A DNA stretch of 64,000 bases from Pseudoxanthobacter soli DSM 19599. Lineage in GTDB: Bacteria > Pseudomonadota > Alphaproteobacteria > Rhizobiales > Segnochrobactraceae. The stretch covers positions 434,001-498,000 of the forward strand of contig NZ_FRXO01000003.1 in assembly GCF_900148505.1 (NCBI RefSeq). Reading direction: 5' to 3'. The notes beneath the pieces are model-generated. The model was given only the letters and a program-made list of their open reading frames with translations. It was not told where the DNA came from and did not search any database. This document shows positions 18,752 to 30,126 of the stretch, piece after piece. The position numbers were made by a program, and so were the translations under genes. Each line of letters starts with the position of its first letter. Within the stretch, counting starts at the first letter, position 1.

Positions 18752-19443
18752 GGCTCAGGCACTCCCGGACGCCGTGGTGCGAGACTGCGCACGAGGGCGA
18801 TCCGGCCGTCCGGATCGGACCCACTCGGATGTTCTACCAGATCGAAGCTCCAATGGGCACGGGCATCGGCGACTTCCCGGCGGAGATCCCGCCCTTTGTG
18901 GAAAACGCCCACCGCACCGGCCTCGAAAAGCGGCGCGGCAAGCGCCAGCAGCTTGTCGAGCGGTGCCAGCGCGCGGGCCGAAACCGCCTCGACCGGCCCA
19001 CCTGCGACAACGTCCGGCCTTGTGACCACGTCCTCGATGCGCGCCGCCGAGACCGTCGCCGGAGCGCCGGTTTCGCGGATGGCGGCCTTGAGGAAGGCGG
19101 CCTTGCGGCCGTTCGATTCCACGAGATGGACGTGCGCGCCGGGCACGTCGGCGAGCAGGATCGCCACCACGATGCCGGGGAAGCCGGCGCCCGATCCGAG
19201 ATCCACCCAGCGGCGCGCCTCCGGCGCGGCGTCGAGCACCGCCGCGCTGTCGGCGACGTGGCGGGTCCAGACATGATCGAGCGTACCCGGCCCGACAAGG
19301 TTCTTGGCCTTCTGCCATGTCCGCAGCAACGCCACGTAGCGCGTGAGCCGATCCATCGCGGCAGGAGCGACGGGCCGCAGCGCGAGAAGAGCCTCCGGCC
19401 CCTCCCCCGGCGCACTTGTCTTCTGCTTCGGCTCAGGCGGCAT
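18748..19443 (-). CDS. rsmG: 16S rRNA (guanine-N7) methyltransferase RsmG
   Basis: Methylates G527 (E. coli numbering) of 16S rRNA using S-adenosylmethionine. The 231-aa product has the Rossmann SAM-binding motif [41 protein letters not shown] and a C-terminal FHKGRD segment. The ATG at 19443 overlaps the end of mnmG by 11 nt. The stop overlaps the parA start by 4 nt. The four genes mnmG-rsmG-parA-parB thus form one coupled unit. Confidence 0.96.
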   Translation of the reverse strand: MPPEPKQKTSAPGEGPEALLALRPVAPAAMDRLTRYVALLRTWQKAKNLVGPGTLDHVWTRHVADSAAVLDAAPEARRWVDLGSGAGFPGIVVAILLADVPGAHVHLVESNGRKAAFLKAAIRETGAPATVSAARIEDVVTRPDVVAGGPVEAVSARALAPLDKLLALAAPLFEAGAVGVFHKGRDLRREVADARAHWSFDLVEHPSGSDPDGRIALVRSLAPRRPGVPEP

Positions 19444-21334
19444 CGCGGCCCCCTTCCGGGCGCCGGCGCAGATAGGCCAGCAACAGCGTGAGCGCGGCAG
19501 GCGTGACGCCTTCCACCCGCCCGGCCTGCGACAGAGTCTGGGGACGAACGCTCGCCAGCCTCTGCTTCACCTCGTTCGAGAGGCCCGTGATCGCCGCATA
19601 ATCGAGGTCGACCGGCAACGCGACGCCGGCGTCGCGCTTCAGCGCCGCGACGTCCGCGGCCTGACGATCGAGATAGACGGCGTAGCGCGCATCGGTCTCG
19701 ACCGTGGCAGCGATGGCAGGCGGCAGATCGCCGAGCTCCGGCCAGACGGCAACGAGCCGTGCCAAATCGATATCGGGGAAGCTCAGGAGATCGAACGCTG
19801 TGCGGCGCACGCCATCATGATTGAGCGCGAGCCCGTGACGCGCCGCTTCCTGGGGCGTCAGGCTGAGGGACTTCAGCCAGACCCGCGCCGCCTCCAACGC
19901 GGCGCGGCGGCGATCGAAGGCCGCGGCACGTTCCGTGCCGACGAGCCCGGTCCGGAGGCCGAGCGGGGTCAGCCGCTCGTCGGCATTATCCGCCCGGAGT
20001 TTCAGCCGGAACTCCGCCCGCGAGGTAAACATGCGGTAGGGCTCGGTGATGCCGCGGGTAACGAGATCATCGACCATGACGCCGAGATAGGCGTCCTCCC
20101 GGCCGATGACCACAGGATCAGACCCGCCCGCCACACGGGCGGCGTTGAGGCCCGCCAGCAGACCCTGCGCCGCCGCCTCCTCATAACCCGTAGTGCCGTT
20201 GATCTGCCCCGCCAGGAACAGCCCGGCGCAGCGCTTGGTCTCAAGAGCGGGCGTCAGCTCCGTCGGATCGACGTGGGTATATTCGATGGCATAGCCGGGC
20301 CGCAGGATCTCCGCCCGCTCCAGCCCGGGGATCGTGGCGATCAGCGCCCGCTGGGCATCTTCCGGCAGCGAGGTCGAGATGCCGTTCGGATAGACCGTAT
20401 GGTCGTCGAGGCCTTCGGGCTCGAGAAAGATCTGGTGGCCGTCGCGATCGCCGAAACGCACGATCTTGTCTTCGATGGACGGGCAGTAGCGGGGCCCGCG
20501 GCTGGAAATCTCGCCCGAGTACATCGCCGAGCGATGCAGATGAGTGCGGATGACCGAATGGGTCTCGGCCGTCGTGCGGGTGACGTGGCAGACGACCTGA
20601 GGCGTGGTGATCGACGCCGTCAGGGCCGAGAACGGCTCCGGAGGATCGTCGCCCGGCTGGACGTCGAGACCGGCCTTGTCGATGGTGCGGCCATCGATGC
20701 GCGGCGGCGTGCCGGTCTTCAGCCGGCCGAGACGCAGGCCGATGCGGCCGAGGGCATCGCCGAGCCCGATAGCCGGCGGCTCGCCCATCCGGCCCGCCGG
20801 CATCTTGACGTCGCCGATGTGGATCAGTCCGTCGAGGAACGTGCCCGTGGTCACGACAGCCGCGCCGGTCGTCAGCGTCCGGCCATCACGCAACACCACG
20901 GCGGAAAGACGACCTTGGGAAACCACGAGATCGACGGCTTCGCCCTGAACGATCTCGAGCCCGGACACGGCCGTGATCGCCGCCTGCATCGCCGCGCGGT
21001 AGAGCTTGCGATCGGCCTGTGCGCGCGGCCCTTGGACGGCCGGCCCTTTACGGCGATTGAGAACGCGGAACTGGATGCCGCCCTGGTCCGCGACGCGTGC
21101 CATGAGGCCGTCCAGCGCATCGATCTCGCGGACGAGATGGCCCTTGCCAAGACCGCCGATCGCCGGGTTGCACGACATCACGCCGATGGTCGCCGCATCC
21201 TGCGTGACGAGAGCCACCCGGGCGCCCACCCGCGCGGCGGCCGCGGCGGCCTCCGAGCCGGCGTGCCCGCCACCAATCACCACGACATCGTACCGTCGCT
21301 GCACGGCGACCTCCGCATCCTCGATGTTCTGCAT
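19433..21334 (-). CDS. mnmG: tRNA uridine-5-carboxymethylaminomethyl modification enzyme MnmG
   Basis: FAD/NADH-binding half of the MnmEG complex, which installs cmnm5U at the wobble position of certain tRNAs. The 633-aa product opens with the dinucleotide-binding motif [19 protein letters not shown]. It contains [47 protein letters not shown] and [17 protein letters not shown], and a C-terminal helical MnmE-binding domain. Length is normal. The promoter should lie in 21335-21530, the spacer that also carries both parS sites. Its partner mnmE is the next gene upstream on the same strand. Confidence 0.97.
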   Translation of the reverse strand: MQNIEDAEVAVQRRYDVVVIGGGHAGSEAAAAAARVGARVALVTQDAATIGVMSCNPAIGGLGKGHLVREIDALDGLMARVADQGGIQFRVLNRRKGPAVQGPRAQADRKLYRAAMQAAITAVSGLEIVQGEAVDLVVSQGRLSAVVLRDGRTLTTGAAVVTTGTFLDGLIHIGDVKMPAGRMGEPPAIGLGDALGRIGLRLGRLKTGTPPRIDGRTIDKAGLDVQPGDDPPEPFSALTASITTPQVVCHVTRTTAETHSVIRTHLHRSAMYSGEISSRGPRYCPSIEDKIVRFGDRDGHQIFLEPEGLDDHTVYPNGISTSLPEDAQRALIATIPGLERAEILRPGYAIEYTHVDPTELTPALETKRCAGLFLAGQINGTTGYEEAAAQGLLAGLNAARVAGGSDPVVIGREDAYLGVMVDDLVTRGITEPYRMFTSRAEFRLKLRADNADERLTPLGLRTGLVGTERAAAFDRRRAALEAARVWLKSLSLTPQEAARHGLALNHDGVRRTAFDLLSFPDIDLARLVAVWPELGDLPPAIAATVETDARYAVYLDRQAADVAALKRDAGVALPVDLDYAAITGLSNEVKQRLASVRPQTLSQAGRVEGVTPAALTLLLAYLRRRPEGGRDAA

Positions 21335-21400
21335 GGCTTCGTCTTACAGCATCGGCGGCCAAAGCGCGACGCCGTTTTCCCTGCGCCGCGGAGGCGCGTG

Positions 21401-21416
21401 TGTTTCACGTGAAACA
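21401..21416. other. parS site 1
   Basis: TGTTTCACGTGAAACA, a perfect 16-bp palindrome identical to the widely conserved bacterial parS consensus bound by chromosomal ParB. It lies 67 bp upstream of the mnmG start codon and about 3.6 kb from parB. Confidence 0.96.
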
Positions 21417-21446
21417 TGACGTACAGTCCGCATCGGCGAGACGGAT

Positions 21447-21462
21447 TGTTTCACGTGAAACA
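21447..21462. other. parS site 2
   Basis: A second perfect TGTTTCACGTGAAACA, 46 bp centre-to-centre from site 1. Together they form a double ParB-loading site in the mnmG-mnmE spacer. Confidence 0.96.
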
Positions 21463-21530
21463 TCGGGGCAAACACCGCACCTTGGTGAATGGTCCCTTAA
21501 CGTGTTCCTGACAATCGTCCGGACCCGCCT

Positions 21531-22919
21531 TCACTTTCCGATGCAGAACGACGAGAAGATCCGCCCGAGCACCGCCTCGACGCCGACGGCGCCGACCACG
21601 CGGCCAAGCGCATCCCCGGCGCGGCGCAGTTCCTCGGCGCGCAGTTCGGGCGCAATGAAGCCGGCCATCGTCGCCCGGTCGAGACAGGCCACGGCATCCT
21701 CGATCGCAGCACGGTGGCGCGCGCGGGTGACCAACGCGTCCTCGCCGCCCTTCAGGCTCTGCGCGGCCGCCGCGCCGATCGCGGCAACGAGATCGCCGAT
21801 CCCCTCCCCGCTGCTGACGGAGATCCGCCCGGGAACGCCAGCCGCGCCGTCCGCCGATGATCCCTCTACGGGGGACCGAAGCTCATGGCCCGGTTCCAGG
21901 TCCGCCTTGGTCCGGATCCGCCAGAGTGATCCCCCGAGCTCCCCCGGTGGCTCCAGCGCCGTTTCGTCCGGCGGGTCGAGCCACACCACGAGATCCGCAT
22001 CGCGGCCGCGGCTCAGGGCGCGGCGGATGCCTTCGCGCTCGGCCTCGCCCGCCGTCTCCCGCAGGCCGGCCGTATCCGCAACGGTCACGGGGTAGCCGCC
22101 GAGATCGAGATGTACCTCGATCACGTCCCGGGTCGTCCCCGCCTCCGCCGTGACTATGGCGACCTCGCGCGAAGCCAGCGCGTTCATCAGGCTCGACTTG
22201 CCCGCGTTCGGCGGCCCCATCAGCGCGACCTGGAAGCCGTCCCGCAGCCGCTCACCCCGGCCGGCATCGGCGAGCGCCACCGCGAGCGCCGAGCGCAGCC
22301 CTGCCGCCTCGGCGATCGCCTGTTGCTCCGCCACTTCGGCGACATCGGCCTCGTCGGAGAAGTCGAGACTCGCCTCGAGCAGCGCGCGGGCCTCGATCAG
22401 GCGGCTGCGCCAGTCTGCGATGCGGGAGGACAGGGCGCCGCCGGCCTGGGCAAGCGCCTGCACGCGCTGGGCCTCGGTTTCGGCGGCAAGGAGATCAGCG
22501 AGCCCTTCCACGGCCGCGAGGTCCATCCTGCCCGCGAGGAAGGCGCGGCGGGTGAACTCTCCAGGTTCGGCCGGGCGCGCGAACGCCGCCGGGCCAGAGG
22601 CCAGTTCGGCGATGACGGCGGCGACGACGGCGCGGCCGCCGTGGAGATGCAGTTCCGCCATATCCTCGCCGGTCGCCGTGCCCGGCCCCGGTAGCCAGAG
22701 CACCAGCGCCCTGTCGAGCGGCGCACCGTCCGAGCGGCGCACAAGACGGCGCAGCACAGCCCGACGGGGCGGCGGCAGGCGCCCCCCGCACAGCGCGGCG
22801 AGTGCAGGCCCCGCATTCGGCCCCGACAGCCGGACCACCGCGACCGCCGCCGGCAGGGCGCCGCTGGACAGGGCGACGATGGTGTCGCCGGCGACGGTGT
22901 CGCTCGGAAGGGTCTGCAT
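21531..22919 (-). CDS. mnmE: tRNA modification GTPase MnmE
   Basis: GTPase half of the MnmEG wobble-uridine complex. The 462-aa product has the N-terminal formyl-THF-binding TrmE domain (DTIVALSSGALPAAVAVVRLSG, about 10-125). The helical domain is interrupted by a G domain with G1 GPPNAGKSS, G2 AGTTRDVIE, G3 DTAGLRET and G4 TKAD. The invariant C-terminal FCIGK motif ends the protein, so it is intact. It is followed by the parS spacer and then mnmG. Confidence 0.97.
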   Translation of the reverse strand: MQTLPSDTVAGDTIVALSSGALPAAVAVVRLSGPNAGPALAALCGGRLPPPRRAVLRRLVRRSDGAPLDRALVLWLPGPGTATGEDMAELHLHGGRAVVAAVIAELASGPAAFARPAEPGEFTRRAFLAGRMDLAAVEGLADLLAAETEAQRVQALAQAGGALSSRIADWRSRLIEARALLEASLDFSDEADVAEVAEQQAIAEAAGLRSALAVALADAGRGERLRDGFQVALMGPPNAGKSSLMNALASREVAIVTAEAGTTRDVIEVHLDLGGYPVTVADTAGLRETAGEAEREGIRRALSRGRDADLVVWLDPPDETALEPPGELGGSLWRIRTKADLEPGHELRSPVEGSSADGAAGVPGRISVSSGEGIGDLVAAIGAAAAQSLKGGEDALVTRARHRAAIEDAVACLDRATMAGFIAPELRAEELRRAGDALGRVVGAVGVEAVLGRIFSSFCIGK

Positions 22920-23122
22920 GGCTGATCTCCGGGTGCGCGATCGCGCCTGATCTATGGCATCATCCGCCGTCCGGGAAGGCCGGGCGCTCCGCCGCGACGC
23001 GATTTCCGGAACATCTGGCGCGGCGCTTCGTTGCGCAGGGACGCGGAGTGCGGCGCATCGCGCTCAAGGATCGGACGGACGCGCCCTGCCTGTCCAAAGG
23101 CTCACCGACGGAGAAGAGCGAG

Positions 23123-25156
<2,034 letters not shown>

Positions 25157-25259
25157 ACCGGTCGGAAACCAAACCGGGCAGCGCTGCGATTTCCGTCGTG
25201 ACCTTGCCGGCCGTTCGATTATGGTTTGGCGGGGATCAGTGCGAAAATCGAGGGTCGAG

Positions 25260-26342
25260 ATGACGGCATTCAGGGAAGCGGCCGAAACGCCGAGTGACGA
25301 AAACACCGCCCGGCGACAGACGTGGACGCGCGGCTTCGCGGCGACGGAAACGGCAAAAGCCGGTCTAGCCGCGTCCCTGCTTCTCGCTGCCTGCATCTTC
25401 GGCACCGTGGCATCCCCTGCCCTCGCCGACGAGAACACCGTCAACATCCCTCTCGGGCAGGATGCTCAAGCCTCGATCCCCAACCTCATCAATGTCAGCA
25501 TCGGCGACGGCAAGCCGGCGGCCCTGGTGTTCGATACCGGTTCGTCCGGGATCCGGGTGATGGAGCAGATGGTCGGCCCGAACGTGCGCAAGACCGACCA
25601 GAAGATCCGCGGCACCTATGCCAACGGCACCGTGGTGGACGGCTACGTCGCCTACGCCGATATCTCCTTTCCGGATGCCAGCGGCCCGGCACGCACCACC
25701 CGGCCAATCGCGATCGAGGTGATCACCCACGTGTCGTGCGGCGCCCCCGCCGCGAACTGCTCCGCGCTTCCGCTCGGATCGGTCGGGTATTTCGGGGCGG
25801 ACTATCGCGGCGAAGACGGCCTTTCCAATCCGTTCCAGGCGCTCGAAGGCAACCTGTCCTCGGGCTTCGTGGTCGATGCCACGGACAGCCAGAACGCCTT
25901 TGTTGCTGTCGGCCTGACGCGCGGCAATGCCGGTTCGTTCGACTTCATGCGCGTCGGAGCCGGCGCCCGCACGACCGTCGACGGATTTCCCACCTGGCAG
26001 ACCGACGGTATCGAAGCGTGCTACACCCTCGACACCATGGGACCCGCCTGCCAGCCCGTGCTGTTCGGCACGGGATCGCCGGCCATGACGTTCGCCTTGC
26101 CGGGATATGAGATCGGCTACTTCACCGATCCGATCGGCGACCTGATGCCCGGTCACACTGTGACCATGCAGATCGGCAATGCAATCAGCCTCTCGCTGGA
26201 ATCGACCGGCGACCTGCGTACCGACGATATCGTCGTTTCGTCGAGCGGCCCGGTCTCCAATGCCGGGATGCCGTTCTTCCAGCGCTACGCGGTCGCGTTC
26301 GATGCCCGCGAAGGTCGGATCGGCTTCCAGGACGCGGATTGA
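25260..26342 (+). CDS. Exported aspartic-protease-like protein
   Basis: Starts at ATG 25260 with GAGGG upstream. The 360-aa product has a delayed signal peptide or anchor (AGLAASLLLAACIFGTVASPALADE, about 33-58). The mature part begins NTVNIPLGQDAQASIPNLINVSIG. A single pepsin/retropepsin signature ALVFDTGSSGIRVM follows at about residue 95, with a flap-like GTYANGTVVDGYVAYADISF. Four cysteines (SCGAPAANCSALPLGS, EACYTLDTMGPACQP) suggest disulfides. Only one DTG is visible, so it is either a single-active-site enzyme or a fold relative with a degenerate second lobe. DUF3443-like proteins have a similar pattern, but I cannot prove membership. A bidirectional terminator follows. Confidence 0.72.
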   Translation: MTAFREAAETPSDENTARRQTWTRGFAATETAKAGLAASLLLAACIFGTVASPALADENTVNIPLGQDAQASIPNLINVSIGDGKPAALVFDTGSSGIRVMEQMVGPNVRKTDQKIRGTYANGTVVDGYVAYADISFPDASGPARTTRPIAIEVITHVSCGAPAANCSALPLGSVGYFGADYRGEDGLSNPFQALEGNLSSGFVVDATDSQNAFVAVGLTRGNAGSFDFMRVGAGARTTVDGFPTWQTDGIEACYTLDTMGPACQPVLFGTGSPAMTFALPGYEIGYFTDPIGDLMPGHTVTMQIGNAISLSLESTGDLRTDDIVVSSSGPVSNAGMPFFQRYAVAFDAREGRIGFQDAD

Positions 26343-26567
26343 GGCTAGAAAGGGCCGAGGTCGGGGTCCGAAGATGGGCGATGTCCACCCAAGACATTTA
26401 GAAGCCCGGCAGCGGCCGTTTCGATTTCCGAGTCTCTTGGATCGGAGACGAGGCGAAATTGCCGCTGGCGAGCTTCCCTATCGCTCCATTTTTCAGCGAT
26501 ATCATTCTGATTTCGCAATTCAGAATTGCAGAAACGAACCCAGAGGCGTCTTGCCGCTTCCCCAATG
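26343..26567. other. Low-GC convergent spacer with palindrome
   Basis: No gene is supported. The stretch 26430-26560 is less GC-rich than the surroundings. It contains a 15-nt palindrome, GCAATTC-A-GAATTGC (26515-26529), flanked by TTTC and AGAAA. Confidence 0.5.
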
Positions 26568-26604
26568 AAAAAGGCCACGGCAGAGATCCTGCCGTGGCCT
26601 TTTT
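26568..26604. terminator. Bidirectional intrinsic terminator between the protease-like gene and rho
   Basis: AAAAA, a perfect 11-bp stem GGCCACGGCAG / CTGCCGTGGCC (26573-26583 and 26589-26599), a 5-nt loop and TTTTT. The symmetry gives a T-run on both strands, serving the convergent gene at 25260-26342 and rho. Confidence 0.9.
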
Positions 26605-26671
26605 CGTTGAACGGTCCACCCGTTGGCCCTGGGCGCCCCGGCGCGGACGATGTCCGCTCAGGCGCGATCGT

Positions 26672-27940
26672 TCAGGTGTTCATGGAGTCGAAGAAGTCCT
26701 GATTGGTCTTCGTCTGCCGCAGCTTGTCGAGCAGGAACTCGACGGCGTCCACCGTCCCCATCGGATTGAGGATGCGACGGAGCACATAGGTCTTCTTGAG
26801 CTGATCGGAGGGAACGAGCAGCTCCTCCTTGCGGGTGCCGGAGCGCTGAATGTCGATCGCCGGGAACACGCGCTTGTCGGAGACCTTGCGGTCCAGAATG
26901 ATCTCCGAGTTGCCGGTGCCCTTGAACTCTTCGAAGATCACTTCATCCATGCGGCTGCCGGTGTCGATCAGCGCGGTCGCGATAATCGTCAGCGAACCGC
27001 CCTCTTCGATATTGCGGGCGGCACCGAAGAAACGCTTGGGGCGCTGCAGCGCGTTGGCGTCGACACCGCCGGTCAGCACCTTGCCGGACGACGGCACCAC
27101 CGTGTTGTAGGCACGGCCGAGGCGGGTAATGGAATCGAGCAGGATGACGACGTCGCGTCCGTGCTCCACGAGGCGCTTGGCCTTTTCGATCACCATCTCG
27201 GCGACCTGGACGTGACGGGTGGCCGGCTCGTCGAAGGTGGAGGAAATCACCTCGCCCTTCACCGAGCGCTGCATGTCCGTCACTTCCTCGGGGCGCTCAT
27301 CGATCAGCAGAACGATGAGATAGCACTCGGGATGATTGGTCGTGATGGAGTGGGCGATGTTCTGCAGCAGCACCGTCTTGCCGGTGCGCGGCGGGGCCAC
27401 GATCAGGGCACGCTGGCCTTTGCCGAGCGGTGCGACGAGATCGATGATGCGGGACGACATGTCCTTCTTCGACACGCCCTCCGCCGCTTCCATCTTGAAG
27501 CGCTCATCCGGATAGAGGGGCGTCAGGTTATCGAAGTGAACCTTGTGACGGGTCTTCTCGGGGTCTTCGAAATTGATGGTGTTGACCTTGAGAAGAGCGA
27601 AGTAGCGTTCGCCCTCCTTCGGGCTTCGGATGACGCCCTCGACCGTGTCGCCAGTTCGCAGCGAGAACCGGCGGATCTGGGAGGGCGAGACATAGATATC
27701 ATCCGGACCGGGCAGATAGTTCGCATCTGGGGCGCGGAGGAAGCCGAAACCGTCCTGAAGCACCTCGACGACGCCTTCGCCGACGATCTCCACCTCACGG
27801 GCGGCAAGCTGCTTCAGTATCGCAAACATCAGCTCCTGCTTGCGCATCGTCGAAGCGTTCTCGACCTCGTGCTCTTCGGCAAACGCCAAAAGTTCGGTCG
27901 GAGTCTTCGACTTGAGCTCCTGAAGCTTCATCTCCCGCAT
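26672..27940 (-). CDS. rho: Transcription termination factor Rho
   Basis: Hexameric RNA translocase that ends transcription. The 422-aa product has the N-terminal Rho_N region ([20 protein letters not shown]), a cold-shock/OB primary RNA-binding domain (GDGVVEVLQ-type, [29 protein letters not shown]), and the ATPase with Walker [12 protein letters not shown] (about 180), [27 protein letters not shown] and the Q/R-loops ([20 protein letters not shown]). Length is typical of alphaproteobacteria. AAGGA lies upstream of the ATG at 27940. The 405-bp leader upstream may be used for Rho autoregulation (inference). Confidence 0.97.
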   Translation of the reverse strand: MREMKLQELKSKTPTELLAFAEEHEVENASTMRKQELMFAILKQLAAREVEIVGEGVVEVLQDGFGFLRAPDANYLPGPDDIYVSPSQIRRFSLRTGDTVEGVIRSPKEGERYFALLKVNTINFEDPEKTRHKVHFDNLTPLYPDERFKMEAAEGVSKKDMSSRIIDLVAPLGKGQRALIVAPPRTGKTVLLQNIAHSITTNHPECYLIVLLIDERPEEVTDMQRSVKGEVISSTFDEPATRHVQVAEMVIEKAKRLVEHGRDVVILLDSITRLGRAYNTVVPSSGKVLTGGVDANALQRPKRFFGAARNIEEGGSLTIIATALIDTGSRMDEVIFEEFKGTGNSEIILDRKVSDKRVFPAIDIQRSGTRKEELLVPSDQLKKTYVLRRILNPMGTVDAVEFLLDKLRQTKTNQDFFDSMNT

Positions 27941-28272
27941 GGAAGGGTCCTTGAATGGAATCTCGGCCGGTGGCGTCGGCCCGTAACATTGACGTGTCGT
28001 AACGACCTGTCAGAGGAAGGATGGAATGGAGGATTGAGGCGGCTCGGTTTTTAGGACCAGCTTTCAGCCGGGAGCCGGCACCTTGACACCGGCTCGGCGC
28101 ACACGCGCCCATCCACCTCGAATGAGGTAAACCGATCATAGTCCGTGACGTGTGGCGCCGCAAGAGGCTTCTGGCGCGAGGCTTGGCCGGCACGCGGCCA
28201 CGATATCCCGGCGTCCGCTCTATGCCTCTGAAGAAGCGGGCTTTTATTCAGCCGCGCGCCCGATCGCTTTTT
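27941..28272. other. rho upstream region, no gene seen
   Basis: Holds the rho promoter and leader. I find no conserved ORF and no clear promoter pair. Confidence 0.35.
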
Positions 28273-28314
28273 TCGGACAAAGACACGGCAGCCGCTCATG
28301 ATGCTGCTGCCGTG
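28273..28314 (-). terminator. Candidate terminator after hemJ
   Basis: Perfect 9-bp stem CACGGCAGC (28284-28292) / GCTGCCGTG (28306-28314). On the minus strand it is followed by TCTTTGTCCG and then AAAAAAGCG. It lies about 30 nt past the hemJ stop. The tail is only moderately T-rich. Confidence 0.45.
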
Positions 28315-28345
28315 CTGACCTGACGGGTGTTCGCCGAGGCGCCCG

Positions 28346-28792
28346 TCACATCGGCTTGAAGATGACGAGGATCACGATCAGGAGCAGGAGCACCGTCGGA
28401 ACTTCGTTGATGATGCGGTAGAAGCGGGCGCTGCGGCGGTTTCGATCCGCCGCGAAATCCTTGACGCAGCGGCTGAGGAAGCCGTGGAGCCCGGACAGCA
28501 CCAGCACCAGCGCCAGCTTGGCGTGCAGCCAGCCGTCGGCGAAGAAGCCGCCCTGCCAGGCGAGCAGCAAGCCGAAAATCCAGGTCGAGATCATCGCCGG
28601 ATTGCAGATCAGCTTCAGCAGGCGGCGCTCCATCACCTTGAAGGTTTCGGACTGCACCGAGCCGCGCTCCGCGGCGACATGGTAGACCATCAGCCGCGGC
28701 AGATAGAACATTGCCGCCATCCAGGCGACCACCGAAACGATGTGCAGCGTCTTCGCCCAGAGATAAAGATCGGTCATCACCATCCACTCCAA
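28346..28792 (-). CDS. hemJ: Protoporphyrinogen IX oxidase HemJ
   Basis: Membrane enzyme that oxidises protoporphyrinogen IX to protoporphyrin IX in organisms lacking HemG or HemY. The 148-aa product has four hydrophobic helices. It shows the family residues: KTLHIVSVVAWMAAMFYLPRLMVYH (conserved His and Arg), WLHAKLALVLVLSGLHGF and FYRIINEVPTVLLLLIVILVIFKP. Length is normal. The ATG at 28792 is used; an internal ATG three codons on (MVMTDLY) is a second choice. It lies 48 nt downstream of hemE on the same strand, so two heme steps are cotranscribed. Confidence 0.93.
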   Translation of the reverse strand: MEWMVMTDLYLWAKTLHIVSVVAWMAAMFYLPRLMVYHVAAERGSVQSETFKVMERRLLKLICNPAMISTWIFGLLLAWQGGFFADGWLHAKLALVLVLSGLHGFLSRCVKDFAADRNRRSARFYRIINEVPTVLLLLIVILVIFKPM

Positions 28793-28840
28793 GGAATAGC
28801 CTGCGGCTGTCCAGCCGCGATCCGGACCGTCACGACCCAG

Positions 28841-29923
28841 TCAGGCCCGCCGAACGCGGGCGAGCATCCGCTCGACGTGCTCGATCGGGGTCTCCGGCAG
28901 GATGCCATGGCCGAGATTGAACACGAACGGCCCGCCCGAGAATGCCGACAGGATCGCCTCGACGCCCTCGTCCAGGGCCCGGCCGCCCGCGACGAGGCGC
29001 AGCGGATCGAGATTTCCCTGAATGGTCGCCACGGCCTGCAACGCCCTGCCCCGCTCGAGCGACACCGACCAGTCTAGCCCGACGGCATCGACGCCGGTTT
29101 GCTGCACGAACCCCTCGAGCCGCGTGCCGGCGCCGCGCGGAAAGCCGATGATGCGGGCGCCGGGAACCGCGGACCGCACGCGCTGCACGATCTCCCGCAT
29201 CGGCTCGGTCGTCCAGCGCGCGAAGCCGTCGGTGTCGAGCGGCCCGGCCCAGCTGTCGAAAACCTGCACCGCGTCCGCGCCGGCCGCGAACTGCGCGACG
29301 AGATGGGACGAGACCGCCTCGACGAGAACGTCGATCAGGCGGCGGAAGCCGTCGGGGTCACGATAGGCGGCGAGCCGGGCGAACGCCTGATCCGGCGAGC
29401 CACGCCCCGCCACCATATAGGTCGCCAGCGTCCAGGGAGCCCCGGCAAAGCCGATCAGGGCCGTCTCCGGGGGGAGATCCGCCCTCACCCGCGAAATCGC
29501 TTCGTAGACCGGTTCAAGGTGCCCGGCGACGCGACCGAGATCGAGACCGCCGACGGCATCGAGCGGCAGCGGATCGAGCCGAGGTCCCTCGCCCTCCATG
29601 AAGGCGACCGGCTGGCCGAGACCATCGGGAATGACGAGGATGTCGGAAAAGATGATGGCCGCATCGAAGCCGAACCGGCGGATCGGCTGCAACGTGGCCT
29701 CTGTGGCGAGATCCGGCCGGTAGCAGAAATCGAGGAACGATCGGGCCTCGCTGCGGATCGCCCGGTATTCCGGGAGATAGCGCCCGGCCTGCCGCATCAT
29801 CCAGACGGGGGGAATGTCCGTCCTTTCGCCGGCGAGCGCCGCCATGAAGCGGGAGGAAGCCGCTCGCGATGCGACCTTCTCCTGGCCCCTTTCCGGTTCC
29901 CCGGCTTTTCCACCCGTCTCCAT
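28841..29923 (-). CDS. hemE: Uroporphyrinogen decarboxylase
   Basis: Converts uroporphyrinogen III to coproporphyrinogen III in heme synthesis. The 360-aa product has the family motifs [17 protein letters not shown], the catalytic-Asp segment [44 protein letters not shown] and [15 protein letters not shown]. The N-terminus is extended by about 20 polar residues. The start codon lies only 8 nt from the first of three GANTC sites at the edge of the replication origin, so its promoter and the origin overlap, as in Caulobacter. Confidence 0.97.
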   Translation of the reverse strand: METGGKAGEPERGQEKVASRAASSRFMAALAGERTDIPPVWMMRQAGRYLPEYRAIRSEARSFLDFCYRPDLATEATLQPIRRFGFDAAIIFSDILVIPDGLGQPVAFMEGEGPRLDPLPLDAVGGLDLGRVAGHLEPVYEAISRVRADLPPETALIGFAGAPWTLATYMVAGRGSPDQAFARLAAYRDPDGFRRLIDVLVEAVSSHLVAQFAAGADAVQVFDSWAGPLDTDGFARWTTEPMREIVQRVRSAVPGARIIGFPRGAGTRLEGFVQQTGVDAVGLDWSVSLERGRALQAVATIQGNLDPLRLVAGGRALDEGVEAILSAFSGGPFVFNLGHGILPETPIEHVERMLARVRRA

Positions 29924-29930
29924 AAAGAGA

Positions 29931-29959
29931 GAATCCTTGAATCAAGGGATTGTTGATTC
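29931..29959. promoter_or_regulatory. Cluster of three GANTC (CcrM) methylation sites
   Basis: GAATC at 29931-29935, GAATC at 29939-29943 and GATTC at 29955-29959. GANTC is the target of the cell-cycle-regulated methyltransferase CcrM in alphaproteobacteria. The cluster covers the hemE leader and the IHF site. Confidence 0.75.
29940..29952 (+). promoter_or_regulatory. IHF-binding consensus at the origin
   Basis: AATCAAGGGATTG matches WATCAANNNNTTR at every fixed position. IHF bends DNA at bacterial origins. The site shares bases with the second GANTC motif. Confidence 0.65.
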
Positions 29960-29989
29960 TGTTTGGAGGTGGATTACCGGGATTATCGA

Positions 29990-29998
29990 TCATCCACA
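29990..29998 (+). promoter_or_regulatory. DnaA-like box
   Basis: TCATCCACA differs at one position from TTATCCACA and is close to the Caulobacter G-box TGATCCACA. Weaker relatives are TTTTCCACG (30020-30028) and, on the minus strand, CGATCCACA (30149-30157). Confidence 0.6.
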
Positions 29999-30111
29999 AT
30001 CGGACGCGGCGTCACGGGCTTTTCCACGGCGCAGGCGGAGATCCGGGCTTTTCGTGGAGCAGCCTTTGGAAATCCGGATTATGGTTCCTTTTCAAGGTGT
30101 TGCCATATTCC

Positions 30112-30126
30112 TTAACAAAAGGTTAA
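30112..30126 (+). promoter_or_regulatory. CtrA box at the origin
   Basis: TTAACAAAAGGTTAA is a perfect TTAA-N7-TTAA match to the CtrA consensus. In Caulobacter, phosphorylated CtrA bound to such boxes blocks replication initiation. It lies in the AT-richest part of the spacer. Confidence 0.75.

Noticed and set aside
22920-23122. Extended N-terminus (107 codons) of the YyaL-like protein overlapping mnmE
   Set aside because: The family begins near MTETAATLPPPENLLRLE at 23123, with GGAG upstream; the extension is composition-biased and antisense to mnmE.
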